Both the position numbers and the translations under genes were made by a program. Below the pieces are notes generated by a model. The model searched no databases. It was given only the letters and a program-made list of their open reading frames with translations, and was not told the DNA's origin. Shown here piece after piece: positions 1-12,321 of a stretch of DNA of 42,420 bases. Source of the DNA: Cristatella mucedo (lineage: Eukaryota > Bryozoa > Phylactolaemata > Cristatellidae); contig WPIO01000456.1 of assembly GCA_009760855.2 (NCBI GenBank), positions 1 to 42,420 of the forward strand, given 5' to 3'. How positions within the stretch are numbered: position 1 is the stretch's first letter; each line of letters opens with the position of its first letter.

Positions 1-107
1 ATCGCACATGAATAATTCATTTTGCTTGAGTTTGCAGCAAATCGCTAAATATAAAGACACCACGTTACTGCTCTTTATAGCCGTGATAGCTTGCTTCTGA
101 GTGCGGC

Positions 108-121
108 GCCTAGCATTAGGC
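108..121. other. Five-bp-arm version of the boundary dyad
   Basis: GCCTAGCATTAGGC has arms GCCTA and TAGGC around GCAT. It occurs at many B-to-A boundaries, such as 2576, 5531, 11691 and 36350, and is the strongest small inverted repeat I see in the unit. Confidence 0.7.
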
Positions 122-1595
122 CATTCACACTTGAATAACCTACTTTGGATGAGATCGCAGCAGATCGCACAATATCTAGATACTTTCAATCGACCCGTCT
201 AAGTGTGAGGTAGCTTGCAGCAGAGTGCAGCTGCATGGTTTAAGCAATCGCACATGAATAACTCATTTTGATTAAGTTTGCAGCTGATCGCGGAACAGAA
301 AGTCACCTCGATACAGCTCGTTATATCGTGTGATAACTTGCTGCAGATTGCGGCTTCTTGCATAAGGCCGTTCACACTCGATTAGCTTATTTTGCATGAG
401 TTCACAGCAGATCGCATAATATCTAGATTCTCTAAATCGACCCGTCAGAGCGTGCAGTAGCTTGCAACATAGTGCAGCTCCTTGCTTTAGGCAATCGCAA
501 TTTGATAACTCATTCCGCTTGCCTTTGCAGCATATCCCTGAATATGAAGCCACCTCAATAGAGCTCGTAATAGCCTGTAATAAGTTGCTGCAGAGTTCTG
601 CGCTTTGCATTAAGCCATTCACACTTGAATAGCTTATCTTGCATGAGTTCACAGCAGATCGCACGTTATCTAGATACTTTAAATCAACCGCCAGAGCGTG
701 GAGTAGTTTGCAGCATGATGCAGCTCTTTGCTTCAGGCAATCGCACTTGAATAACTCATTTTGCTTGCGTTTGCAGCAGATTGCTGAATATTAAGACACC
801 TCAATAGAGCTCGTAATAGCGGGTCATAACTTACTGCAGAGTTCTGGGCTTTGCGTTAAGCCATTAACACTTGATTAGCTTATTGTGCCTGAGTTCACAG
901 CAGATCGCACAATATCTAGATACTTTAAATCAACCAGTCAGTGTGTGCAGCAGCTCTCCTCAGAGTGCATCTCCTTGCTTTAGGCAATCGCAATTTGATA
1001 ACTCATTCCGCTTCCCTTTGCAGCATATCCCTGAATATGAAGCCACCTCAATAGAGCTCGTAATAGCCTGTAATAAGTTGCTGCAGAGTTCTGCGCTTTG
1101 CATTAAGCCATTCACACTTGAATAGCTTATCTTGCATGAGTTCACAGCAGATCGCACATTATCTAGATACTTTAAATCAACCGCAAGAGCGATGAGTAGT
1201 TTGCAGCATGATGCATCTCTTTGCTTCAGGCAATCGCACTTGAATAACTCATTTTGCTTGCGTTTGCAGCAGATTGCTGAATATTAAGACACCTCAATAG
1301 AGCTCGTAATAGCGGGTCATAACTTACTGCAGAGTTCTGGGCTTTGCGTTAAGCCATTAACACTTGATTAGCTTATTGTGCCTGAGTTCACAGCAGATCG
1401 CACAATATCTAGATACTTTAAATCAACCCGTCAGAGCGTGCAGTAGCTTGCAGCAGAGTGCAGCTCCTTGCTTTAGGCAATGGCAATTTGATAACTCATT
1501 CTGCTTGCGCGTTTGCAGCAGATCGCTGCATATGAAGACACCTCAATTAGCTCGTAATAGCCTAAAATAGATTGCTGCAGAGTTCTCCGCTTTGC

Positions 1596-1842
1596 ATTAA
1601 GCCATTCACACTTGAATAGCTTATTTTGCATGAGTTAACAGCAGATCGCACAATATCTAGCTACTTTAAATCCAACCGTCGAAGCGTGCAGGAGCTAGCA
1701 GCAGAGTGCTGCACCTTGGTTTAGGCAATCACACTTGAATAACGAACTTTGCTTGTCTTTGCAGCATATCGCGGAACATAAAGATACCACGATACCGCAC
1801 CTCATTCCGTATGATAACTTGCTGCAGAGTGCGGTGCCTTGC
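1596..1842 (+). repeat. Single divergent dimer of the CCGTCGAAGC subfamily
   Basis: It is the same type as the first dimer of the 2825-3565 cassette (TCCAACCGTCGAAGCGTGCA, ATCACACTTGAATAACGAAC, GATACCGCACCTCATTCCG) but stands alone. Ordinary dimers lie on both sides. The A half is 124 bp and the B half 123 bp. Confidence 0.83.
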
Positions 1843-2824
1843 ATTAGGCCATTCACACTTGAATAACTTATTTTGCATGACTTCACAGCAGATCGCACAA
1901 TATCTAGATAATTTAAATCAACCCGTCAAGGCATGCAGTAGCCCGGAGCAGAGTGCTGGCCTTACTTAAGGCAATCGCACTTGAATAACTCATTTCGCTT
2001 AAGTTTGAGCAGATCGCGGAATATAAAGACACCTTGCTACTACACGTCATAGCATGTGATAACTTGCTGCAGAGTGCGTTGCCTAGCATTAGGCCATTAA
2101 AACTTAAATAACCTATTTTGCATGAGATCGCAGCAGATCACACAATATCTAGATACTTTAAATCAACCAGTCAGTGTGTGCAGCAGCTCTCCTCAGAGTG
2201 CAGCTCCTTGCTTTAGGCAATCGCACTTGAATAACTCATTTCGCTTGAGTTCGCAGCAGATCGCTGAATATTAAGACACCTCGATACTACTCGTTATATC
2301 GTGTGATGACTTGCTGGACAGTGCTGATCCTTGCATTAAGCCATTCACACTTGAAGAGCTGATTTTGCATTTGTCTACAGCAGATCGCACAATATCTAGA
2401 TACTTTAAATCAACCCGCCAGTGTGTGCTGTAGTTTGCAGCATAATGCAGCGCCTTGCTTCAGGCAATCGCACTTGAATAACTCATTTCGCTTGAGTTTG
2501 CAGCAGATCGCTGAATATAAAGACACCTCGATACTGCTCGTTATAGCGTGCGATAGCTTGCTGCAGAGTGAGGCGCCTAGCATTAGGCCATGCACACTTG
2601 ACTAACCTACTTTGCATGAGATCGCAGCAGATTGCACAATATCTAGGTACTTTAAATCAACCCGTCAAGTCATGCAGTCGCTCGGAGAGGAGTGCAGGCC
2701 TTGCTTTAGGCATTCGCACTTGAATAACTCATTTCGCTTGAGTTTGCAGCAGATCGCTGAATATAAAGACACCACCATACTGCTTGTTATAGAGTGTGCC
2801 TTGCTGTAGAGTGCGGCGCTTTGC

Positions 2825-3565
2825 ATTAGGCCATTCACACTTGAAAAGCTTATTTTGCATGATTTCACAGAGGATCGCGCAATATCTAGCTACTTTAAAT
2901 CCAACCGTCGAAGCGTGCAGGAGCTAGCAGCAGAGTGCTGCACCTTGGTTTAGGCAATCACACTTGAATAACGAACTTTGCTTGACTTTGCAGCATATCG
3001 CGGAACATAAAGATACCTCGATACCGCACCTCATTCCATATGATAACTTGCTGCAGAGTGCGGTGCCTTGCATTAAGCCATTCACACTTGAATAACTTAT
3101 TTTGCATGAGTTTACAGCAGATCGCACAATATCTAGAGACTTTAAATCCACCCGTCGAAGCTTGCATGAGCTGGCAGCAGAGTGCTGCACCTTGCTTAGG
3201 GCGATCGTACTTAAAAAACACATTTCGAATGAGTTTGCAGACGATCGCGAAATGTAAAGACACCTCAATACTGCTCGTTATGGCGTGTGATAACTTGCTG
3301 CGGAGTGTAGTGCCTTGCATTAAGCCATTCACACTTGAATAACCTATTTTGCACGAGATAGCAGGAGATTGCCCAATATCTAGATACTTTAAATCCGACC
3401 GTCGAAGCGTGCAGGAGCTGGCAGCAGAGTGCTCAGCTTCGCTTTAGGCAATCGCACTTGAAAAACGCATTTTGCTTGATTTTGCAGAAGATCGAGGAAC
3501 ATAAACACACCTCGATACTCATCCTCATAGCTTATGATAACTTGCGGCAGAGTGCTGGTATTTGC
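2825..3565 (+). repeat. Divergent three-dimer cassette, copy 1
   Basis: Three consecutive dimers differ from the majority in the same way. The A half carries TCCAACCGTCGAAGCGTGCA or CCACCCGTCGAAGC in place of CAACCCGTCAAG. B halves carry ATCACACTTGAATAACGAAC, GATCGTACTTAAAAAACAC or CGCACTTGAAAAACGCATTT. The phase and 246-bp spacing are kept. This is an older, separately evolved subfamily embedded in the array and always found with the same internal order. Confidence 0.85.
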
Positions 3566-5123
3566 ATTAAGCCATTCACACTTGAATACCTTATTTTGCA
3601 TAAGTTCACAGCCGATCGCACAATATCTAGATACTTCAAATCAACCCGTCAAGGTATGAAGTAGCTCGGAGCAGAGTGCATGCCTTGCTTTAGGCAATCG
3701 CACTTGAATAATAAATTTCGCTTGAGTTTGCAGCAGATCGCTGAATATAAAGACACCTCGATACTGCTCGTTCTATCGTGTGATAACTTGCTGCAGATTG
3801 CGGAGCCTTGCATTAGGCCATTCACACTTGAATACCTTATTTTGCATGACTTCACAGCAGATCGAACTTTATATAGACACTTTAAATCAACCCGTCCAGT
3901 CATGCAGTCGCCCGGAGATTAGTGCAGGCCTTGTTTTAGGCAAACGCACTTGAATAACTCATTTCGCTTGAGTTTGCAGCAGATCGCAGAATATTAAGAC
4001 ACCTCGATGCTGCTCGTTATAGCATGTGATAACTTGCTGCAGTGTGAGGCGCCTTGCATTAAGCCATTCACACTTGAATAGCTTATTTTGCATGACTTCA
4101 CAGCAGATCGTACATTATCTAGATACTTTAAATCAACGCGTCGAGTCATGCAGTCCCTCGGAGACGAGTGCAGGTATTGCTTTAGGCAATCGCACATAAC
4201 TAACTCATTTCGGTTGAGTTTGCAGCTGATCGCGGAATATAAAGACACCTCGATACTGCCCGTTATAGCTTGTGATAACTTGCTGCACCGTGCTGCGCCT
4301 TGCATTAGGCCATTCACACGTGAATAGCTTACCTTGCATAAGTTCACAGCAGATCGCACAATATCTAGATACTTTAAATGAACCTGTCTCAGCGTGTGGT
4401 AGATTGCAACAGAGTGCAGCTCCTTGCTTCAGGCAATCGCACTTGAATAACTCATTTTGCTTGAGTTTGCAGAAAATCGCTAAATATAAAGACACCTCGA
4501 TACTGCTCTTTATAGCGTGTGATTACTTGCTGCAGAGTGCTGCGCCTTGTATTAGGCCATTCACACTTGAATAGCTTATTTTGCATGAGTTCACTGCAGA
4601 TCGTACAATATCTAGATACTTTAAATGAACCTGTCTCAGCGTGCGGTAGATTGCAGCAGAGTGCAGCTCCTTGGTTTAGGCGATCGCACTTAAATAACTC
4701 ATTTCGCTTGAGTTTGCAGCAGATCGCAGAATATTAAGACACCACAAGACTGCTCGTTGTAGAGCGTGATAACTTGCTACAGAGTGCGGCTCCTAGATAT
4801 AGGCCATTTACGCTTGAATAGCTAAACTTGCAAGAGTTCACAGAAGATCGCACAATATCTAGATAATTTAAATCAACCCGTCAAGGCATGCAGTAGCCCG
4901 GAGCAGAGTGCTGGCCTTACTTAAGGCAATCGCACTTGAATAACTCATATCGCTTAAGTTTGCAGCAGATCGCGGAATATAAAGACACCTTGCTACTACA
5001 CGTTGGAGCATGTGATAACTTGCTGCAGAGTGCGTTGCCTAGCATTAGGCCATTAAAACATGAATTACCTATTTTGCATGAGATCGCAGCAGATCACACA
5101 ATATCTAGATACTTTAAATCAAC

Positions 5124-5668
5124 ACCGCCAGAGCGTGCTGTAGTTTGCAGCAGAGCACAGCTCCTTGCTTTAGGCAATCGCACATGAATACCACATTTCG
5201 GTTAAGTTTGCTGCAGATTGCTGAATATGAAGACACCTCGATACTGCTGGTTATATCGTGTGATAACTTGCTGCAGATTGCAGCGCCTAGCATTAGGACA
5301 TTCACACTTGAATAGCTTATCTTGCATGATATCCAAGCAGATCGCACAATATCTAGATACTTTAAACCAATCCGCCGGGGCATGCAGTTGTTTGTACCAA
5401 AATGCTCCTCCTTGGTTTAGGCAATCGCAATTGAATAACTCATTTTGCTTGAGTTTGCAGCAAATCGCTAAATATAAAGACACCCCGATACTGCTCTATA
5501 TAGCCGTGATAGCTTGCTGCTGATTGTGGCGCCTAGCATTAGGCCATTCACACATGAATACCTTATTTTTTATGGGTTCACAGCAGATCGCACAATATCT
5601 AGATACATCAAATCAACCCGTCAAGGCATGAAGTAGCTCGGAGCAGACTGCAGGCCTTGCTTTAGGCA
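5124..5668 (+). repeat. About two dimers between the D1 copies
   Basis: These 545 bases complete the 23-dimer period of copy 1 but are not continued after copy 2. Their closest relative in the window is about 11540-12078, offset roughly 6,410-6,416 bases (26 dimers). The two share the unusual CTTATTTTTTATGGGTTCAC A-half variant (near 5562 and 11972) and the ATATAGCCGTGATAGCTTGC B-half variant. The two stretches are clearly diverged, so this is an older duplication than D1 itself. Confidence 0.75.
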
Positions 5669-7264
5669 ATCGCACATGAATAATTCATTTTGCTTGAGTT
5701 TGCAGCAAATCGCTAAATATAAAGACACCACGTTACTGCTCTTTATAGCCGTGATAGCTTGCTTCTGAGTGCGGCGCCTAGCATTAGGCCATTCACACTT
5801 GAATAACCTACTTTGGATGAGATCGCAGCAGATCGCACAATATCTAGATACTTTCAATCGACCCGTCTAAGTGTGAGGTAGCTTGCAGCAGAGTGCAGCT
5901 GCATGGTTTAAGCAATCGCACATGAATAACTCATTTTGATTAAGTTTGCAGCTGATCGCGGAACAGAAAGTCACCTCGATACAGCTCGTTATATCGTGTG
6001 ATGATAACTTGCTGCAGATTGCGGCTTCTTGCATAAGGCCGTTCACACTCGATTAGCTTATTTTGCATGAGTTCACAGCAGATCGCATAATATCTAGATT
6101 CTCTAAATCGACCCGTCAGAGCGTGCAGTAGCTTGCAACATAGTGCAGCTCCTTGCTTTAGGCAATCGCAATTTGATAACTCATTCCGCTTGCCTTTGCA
6201 GCATATCCCTGAATATGAAGCCACCTCAATAGAGCTCGTAATAGCCTGTAATAAGTTGCTGCAGAGTTCTGCGCTTTGCATTAAGCCATTCACACTTGAA
6301 TAGCTTATCTTGCATGAGTTCACAGCAGATCGCACGTTATCTAGATACTTTAAATCAACCGCCAGAGCGTGGAGTAGTTTGCAGCATGATGCAGCTCTTT
6401 GCTTCAGGCAATCGCACTTGAATAACTCATTTTGCTTGCGTTTGCAGCAGATTGCTGAATATTAAGACACCTCAATAGAGCTCGTAATAGCGGGTCATAA
6501 CTTACTGCAGAGTTCTGGGCTTTGCGTTAAGCCATTAACACTTGATTAGCTTATTGTGCCTGAGTTCACAGCAGATCGCACAATATCTAGATACTTTAAA
6601 TCAACCAGTCAGTGTGTGCAGCAGCTCTCCTCAGAGTGCATCTCCTTGCTTTAGGCAATCGCAATTTGATAACTCATTCCGCTTCCCTTTGCAGCATATC
6701 CCTGAATATGAAGCCACCTCAATAGAGCTCGTAATAGCCTGTAATAAGTTGCTGCAGAGTTCTGCGCTTTGCATTAAGCCATTCACACTTGAATAGCTTA
6801 TCTTGCATGAGTTCACAGCAGATCGCACATTATCTAGATACTTTAAATCAACCGCAAGAGCGATGAGTAGTTTGCAGCATGATGCATCTCTTTGCTTCAA
6901 GCAATCGCACTTGAATAACTCATTTTGCTTGCGTTTGCAGCAGATTGCTGAATATTAAGACACCTCAATAGAGCTCGTAATAGCGGGTCATAACTTACTG
7001 CAGAGTTCTGGGCTTTGTGTTAAGCCATTAACACTTGATTAGCTTATTGTGCCTGAGTTCACAGCAGATCGCACAATATCTAGATACTTTAAATCAACCC
7101 GTCAGAGCGTGCAGTAGCTTGCAGCAGAGTGCAGCTCCTTGCTTTAGGCAATGGCAATTTGATAACTCATTCTGCTTGCGTTTGCAGCAGATCGCTGCAT
7201 ATGAAGACACCTCAATTAGCTCGTAATAGCCTAAAATAGATTGCTGCAGAGTTCTCCGCTTTGC

Positions 7265-7511
7265 ATTAGGCCATTCACACTTGAATAGCTTATTTTGCAT
7301 GAGTTAACAGCAGATCGCACAATATCTAGCTACTTTAAATCCAACCGTCGAAGCGTGCAGGAGCTAGCAGCAGAGTGCTGCACCTTGGTTTAGGCAATCA
7401 CACTTGAATAACGAACTTTGCTTGTCTTTGCAGCATATCGCGGAACATAAAGATACCACGATACCGCACCTCATTCCGTATGATAACTTGCTGCAGAGTG
7501 CGGTGCCTTGC
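7265..7511 (+). repeat. Single divergent dimer, D1 copy 2 counterpart
   Basis: Counterpart of 1596-1842 at an offset of 5,669, apparently identical apart from ATTAGG for ATTAAG at its start. Confidence 0.83.
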
Positions 7512-8493
7512 ATTAGGCCATTCACACTTGAATAACTTATTTTGCATGACTTCACAGCAGATCGCACAATATCTAGATAATTTAAATCAACCCGTCAAGG
7601 CATGCAGTAGCCCGGAGCAGAGTGCTGGCCTTACTTAAGGCAATCGCACTTGAATAACTCATTTCGCTTAAGTTTGAGCAGATCGCGGAATATAAAGACA
7701 CCTTGCTACTACACGTCATAGCATGTGATAACTTGCTGCAGAGTGCGTTGCCTAGCATTAGGCCATTAAAACTTAAATAACCTATTTTGCATGAGATCGC
7801 AGCAGATCACACAATATCTAGATACTTTAAATCAACCAGTCAGTGTGTGCAGCAGCTCTCCTCAGAGTGCAGCTCCTTGCTTTAGGCAATCGCACTTGAA
7901 TAACTCATTTCGCTTGAGTTCGCAGCAGATCGCTGAATATTAAGACACCTCGATACTACTCGTTATATCGTGTGATGACTTGCTGGACAGTGCTGATCCT
8001 TGCATTAAGCCATTCACACTTGAAGAGCTGATTTTGCATTTGTCTACAGCAGATCGCACAATATCTAGATACTTTAAATCAACCCGCCAGTGTGTGCTGT
8101 AGTTTGCAGCATAATGCAGCGCCTTGCTTCAGGCAATCGCACTTGAATAACTCATTTCGCTTGAGTTTGCAGCAGATCGCTGAATATAAAGACACCTCGA
8201 TACTGCTCGTTATAGCGTGCGATAGCTTGCTGCAGAGTGAGGCGCCTAGCATTAGGCCATGCACACTTGACTAACCTACTTTGCATGAGATCGCAGCAGA
8301 TTGCACAATATCTAGGTACTTTAAATCAACCCGTCAAGTCATGCAGTCGCTCGGAGAGGAGTGCAGGCCTTGCTTTAGGCATTCGCACTTGAATAACTCA
8401 TTTCGCTTGAGTTTGCAGCAGATCGCTGAATATAAAGACACCACCATACTGCTTGTTATAGAGTGTGCCTTGCTGTAGAGTGCGGCGCTTTGC

Positions 8494-9235
8494 ATTAGGC
8501 CATTCACACTTGAAAAGCTTATTTTGCATGATTTCACAGAGGATCGCGCAATATCTAGCTACTTTAAATCCAACCGTCGAAGCGTGCAGGAGCTAGCAGC
8601 AGAGTGCTGCACCTTGGTTTAGGCAATCACACTTGAATAACGAACTTTGCTTGACTTTGCAGCATATCGCGGAACATTAAGATACCTCGATACCGCACCT
8701 CATTCCATATGATAACTTGCTGCAGAGTGCGGTGCCTTGCATTAAGCCATTCACACTTGAATAACTTATTTTGCATGAGTTTACAGCAGATCGCACAATA
8801 TCTAGAGACTTTAAATCCACCCGTCGAAGCTTGCATGAGCTGGCAGCAGAGTGCTGCACCTTGCTTAGGGCGATCGTACTTAAAAAAACACATTTCGAAT
8901 GAGTTTGCAGACGATCGCGAAATGTAAAGACACCTCAATACTGCTCGTTATGGCGTGTGATAACTTGCTGCGGAGTGTAGTGCCTTGCATTAAGCCATTC
9001 ACACTTGAATAACCTATTTTGCACGAGATAGCAGGAGATTGCCCAATATCTAGATACTTTAAATCCGACCGTCGAAGCGTGCAGGAGCTGGCAGCAGAGT
9101 GCTCAGCTTCGCTTTAGGCAATCGCACTTGAAAAACGCATTTTGCTTGATTTTGCAGAAGATCGAGGAACATAAACACACCTCGATACTCATCCTCATAG
9201 CTTATGATAACTTGCGGCAGAGTGCTGGTATTTGC
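8494..9235 (+). repeat. Divergent three-dimer cassette, copy 2
   Basis: This is the counterpart of 2825-3565 within D1 copy 2 (offset 5,669-5,670). It has one additional A at 8881-8887 (TTAAAAAAAC) and AACATTAAG against AACATAAAG near 8678. Confidence 0.85.
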
Positions 9236-10793
9236 ATTAAGCCATTCACACTTGAATACCTTATTTTGCATAAGTTCACAGCCGATCGCACAATATCTAG
9301 ATACTTCAAATCAACCCGTCAAGGTATGAAGTAGCTCGGAGCAGAGTGCATGCCTTGCTTTAGGCAATCGCACTTGAATAATAAATTTCGCTTGAGTTTG
9401 CAGCAGATCGCTGAATATAAAGACACCTCGATACTGCTCGTTCTATCGTGTGATAACTTGCTGCAGATTGCGGAGCCTTGCATTAGGCCATTCACACTTG
9501 AATACCTTATTTTGCATGACTTCACAGCAGATCGAACTTTATATAGACACTTTAAATCAACCCGTCCAGTCATGCAGTCGCCCGGAGATTAGTGCAGGCC
9601 TTGTTTTAGGCAAACGCACTTGAATAACTCATTTCGCTTGAGTTTGCAGCAGATCGCAGAATATTAAGACACCTCGATGCTGCTCGTTATAGCATGTGAT
9701 AACTTGCTGCAGTGTGAGGCGCCTTGCATTAAGCCATTCACACTTGAATAGCTTATTTTGCATGACTTCACAGCAGATCGTACATTATCTAGATACTTTA
9801 AATCAACGCGTCGAGTCATGCAGTCCCTCGGAGACGAGTGCAGGTATTGCTTTAGGCAATCGCACATAACTAACTCATTTCGGTTGAGTTTGCAGCTGAT
9901 CGCGGAATATAAAGACACCTCGATACTGCCCGTTATAGCTTGTGATAACTTGCTGCACCGTGCTGCGCCTTGCATTAGGCCATTCACACGTGAATAGCTT
10001 ACCTTGCATAAGTTCACAGCAGATCGCACAATATCTAGATACTTTAAATGAACCTGTCTCAGCGTGTGGTAGATTGCAACAGAGTGCAGCTCCTTGCTTC
10101 AGGCAATCGCACTTGAATAACTCATTTTGCTTGAGTTTGCAGAAAATCGCTAAATATAAAGACACCTCGATACTGCTCTTTATAGCGTGTGATTACTTGC
10201 TGCAGAGTGCTGCGCCTTGTATTAGGCCATTCACACTTGAATAGCTTATTTTGCATGAGTTCACTGCAGATCGTACAATATCTAGATACTTTAAATGAAC
10301 CTGTCTCAGCGTGCGGTAGATTGCAGCAGAGTGCAGCTCCTTGGTTTAGGCAATCGCACTTAAATAACTCATTTCGCTTGAGTTTGCAGCAGATCGCAGA
10401 ATATTAAGACACCACAAGACTGCTCGTTGTAGAGCGTGATAACTTGCTACAGAGTGCGGCTCCTAGATATAGGCCATTTACGCTTGAATAGCTAAACTTG
10501 CAAGAGTTCACAGCAGATCGCACAAAATCTAGATACTTTAAATCAACCCGTCAAGGCATGCAGTAGCCCGGAGCACAGTGCTGGCCTTACTTAAGGCAAT
10601 CGCACTTGAATAACTCATTTCGCTCAAGTTTGCCGCACATTGCGGAATATAAAGACACCTTGCTACTACTCGTTGGAGCATGTGATAACTTGCTGCAGAG
10701 TGCGTTGCCTAGCATTAGGCCATTAAAACATGAATTACCTATTTTGCATGAGATCGCAGCAGATCACACAATATCTAGATACTTTAAATCAAC

Positions 10794-12321
10794 CAGTCAG
10801 TGAGTGCAGCAGCTTGCATCAGAGTGCAGCTCCTTGCTTTAGGCAATCGCACTAGAATAACTCATTTCGCTTGAGTTCGCAGCAGATCGCTGAATATTAA
10901 GACACCTCGATACTACACGTTATATCGTGTGAAGACTTGCTGGAGTGTGCTGATCCTTGCATTAAGCCATTCACACTTGAATAGCTGATTTTGCATTTCT
11001 CTACAGCAGATCGCACAATATCTAGATACGTTAAATCAACCCGCCGGTGTGTGCAGTAGTTTGCAGCATAATGCGGCGCCTTGCTTCAGGCAATCGCACT
11101 TGAATAACTCATTTCGCTTGAGTTTGCAGCAGATCGCTGAATATAAAGACACCTCGATACTGCTCGTTATAGCGTGCGATAGCTTGCTGCAGAGTGAGGC
11201 GCCTTGCATTAAGCCATTTGCACTTGAATAGCTCATCTTGCATGAGTTCTCAGCAGATCGCACAATATCTAGATACTTTAAATCAAACCACCAGAGCATG
11301 CAGTAGTTTGTAGCATAATACAGCTCCTTGCTTTAGGCAATCGCACTTGAATAACTCATTACGGTTGAGTTTGCAGCTGATCGCGGAATATAAAGACATC
11401 TCGATACTGCTCGTTATAGCGTGGGATAGCTTGCTGCAGAGTGGGGCGCCTAGCATTAGGCCATTCACACTTGAATAACCTACGTTGCATGAGATCGCAG
11501 CAGATCGCACAATATCCAGATACTTTAAATCAACCCGTCCAAGCGTGCTGGAGCTTGCAGCAGAGTCCAGCTACTTGGTTTAGGCAATCGCACCTGAATA
11601 ACACATTTCGGTTAAGTTTACTGCAGTTCGCTGAGTATAAAGACACCTCGATACTGCTCGTTATATCTTGTGATAACGTGCTGCAGATTGCGGCGCCTAG
11701 CATTAGGCCATTCACACTTACATAGCTTATCTTGCATGATATCCCAGCAGATCGCACAATATCTAGATACTTTAAACCAATCCGCCGGGGCATGCAGTTG
11801 TTTGCACCAAAATGCACCTCCTTGCTTGAGGATATCGCAATTTAATAACTCATTTTGCTTGAGTTTGCAGCAAATCGCTAAATATAAAGACACCCCGATA
11901 CTGCTCTATATAGCCGTGATAGCTTGCTGCTGAGTGTGGCGCCTAGCATTCGGCCATTCACACATGAATACCTTATTTTTTATGGGTTCACAGCAGATCG
12001 CACAATATCTAGATACGTCAAATCAACCCGTCAAGGCATGAAGTAGCTCGGAGCAGACTGCAGGCCTTGCTTTAGGCAATCGCACTTGAATAATTCATTT
12101 TGCTTGATTTTGCAGCAGATCGCTGAATATAAAGTCACCTCGATACTGCTCGTTATATCGGGTGATGACGTGCTGCAGAGTGAGGGGCCTAGCATTAGGC
12201 CATTAATACATTAATAGCTTATCTTGCATGATATCCCAGCAGATCGCACAATATCTAGATACTTTTAAGCAATCCGCCGGGGCATGCAATTGTTTGCACC
12301 ATAATGCAGCTCCTTGCTATA
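10794..12321 (+). repeat. Mosaic of older dimers linking D1 to D2
   Basis: No single long partner covers this stretch. 10794 to about 11210 resembles 2168-2584 at an offset of 8,626 bases (35 dimers). About 11230-11670 has a relative at 27004-27440 (offset 15,772, 64 dimers). About 11540-12078 resembles 5124-5668. 12086-12321 is one further dimer, with an ACATTAATAGC variant. All of it is recognisably the 246-bp satellite. Confidence 0.75.

Larger units (their letters stand above)
1..5123 (+). repeat. D1 long HOR, copy 1 (left end cut by window)
   Basis: This stretch repeats at 5669-10793 with an offset of 5,668 bases at the start, rising to 5,671 after a 3-base insertion near 6001 and settling at 5,669-5,670. 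That equals 23 dimers. Copies look nearly identical by eye over the first 4.8 kb, with scattered single-base changes and a 2-base difference near 1507 (GCGCGTTTG against GCGTTTG). The last 300 bp is more diverged. The match stops abruptly after AAATCAAC at 5123. The true left end is unknown because it starts at the window edge. Confidence 0.9.
5669..10793 (+). repeat. D1 long HOR, copy 2
   Basis: Second copy of the 1-5123 block. It ends at 10793, where AAATCAAC continues as CAGTCA instead of the ACCGCC found in copy 1. The two copies share rare variants, such as the ATCGCACATGAATAATTC start, the ATCAATTTGATAACTC-like B halves near 6170 and 6660, and the divergent triplet at 8494-9235. This makes a recent duplication by unequal exchange, or an assembly duplication, much more likely than independent convergence. 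Confidence 0.9.

Noticed and set aside
1-10793. Pair of long terminal repeats or a transposon with 5-kb direct repeats
   Set aside because: The sequence between and within the copies is the same satellite, with no coding region, primer-binding site or polypurine tract. The offset is a whole number of dimers.
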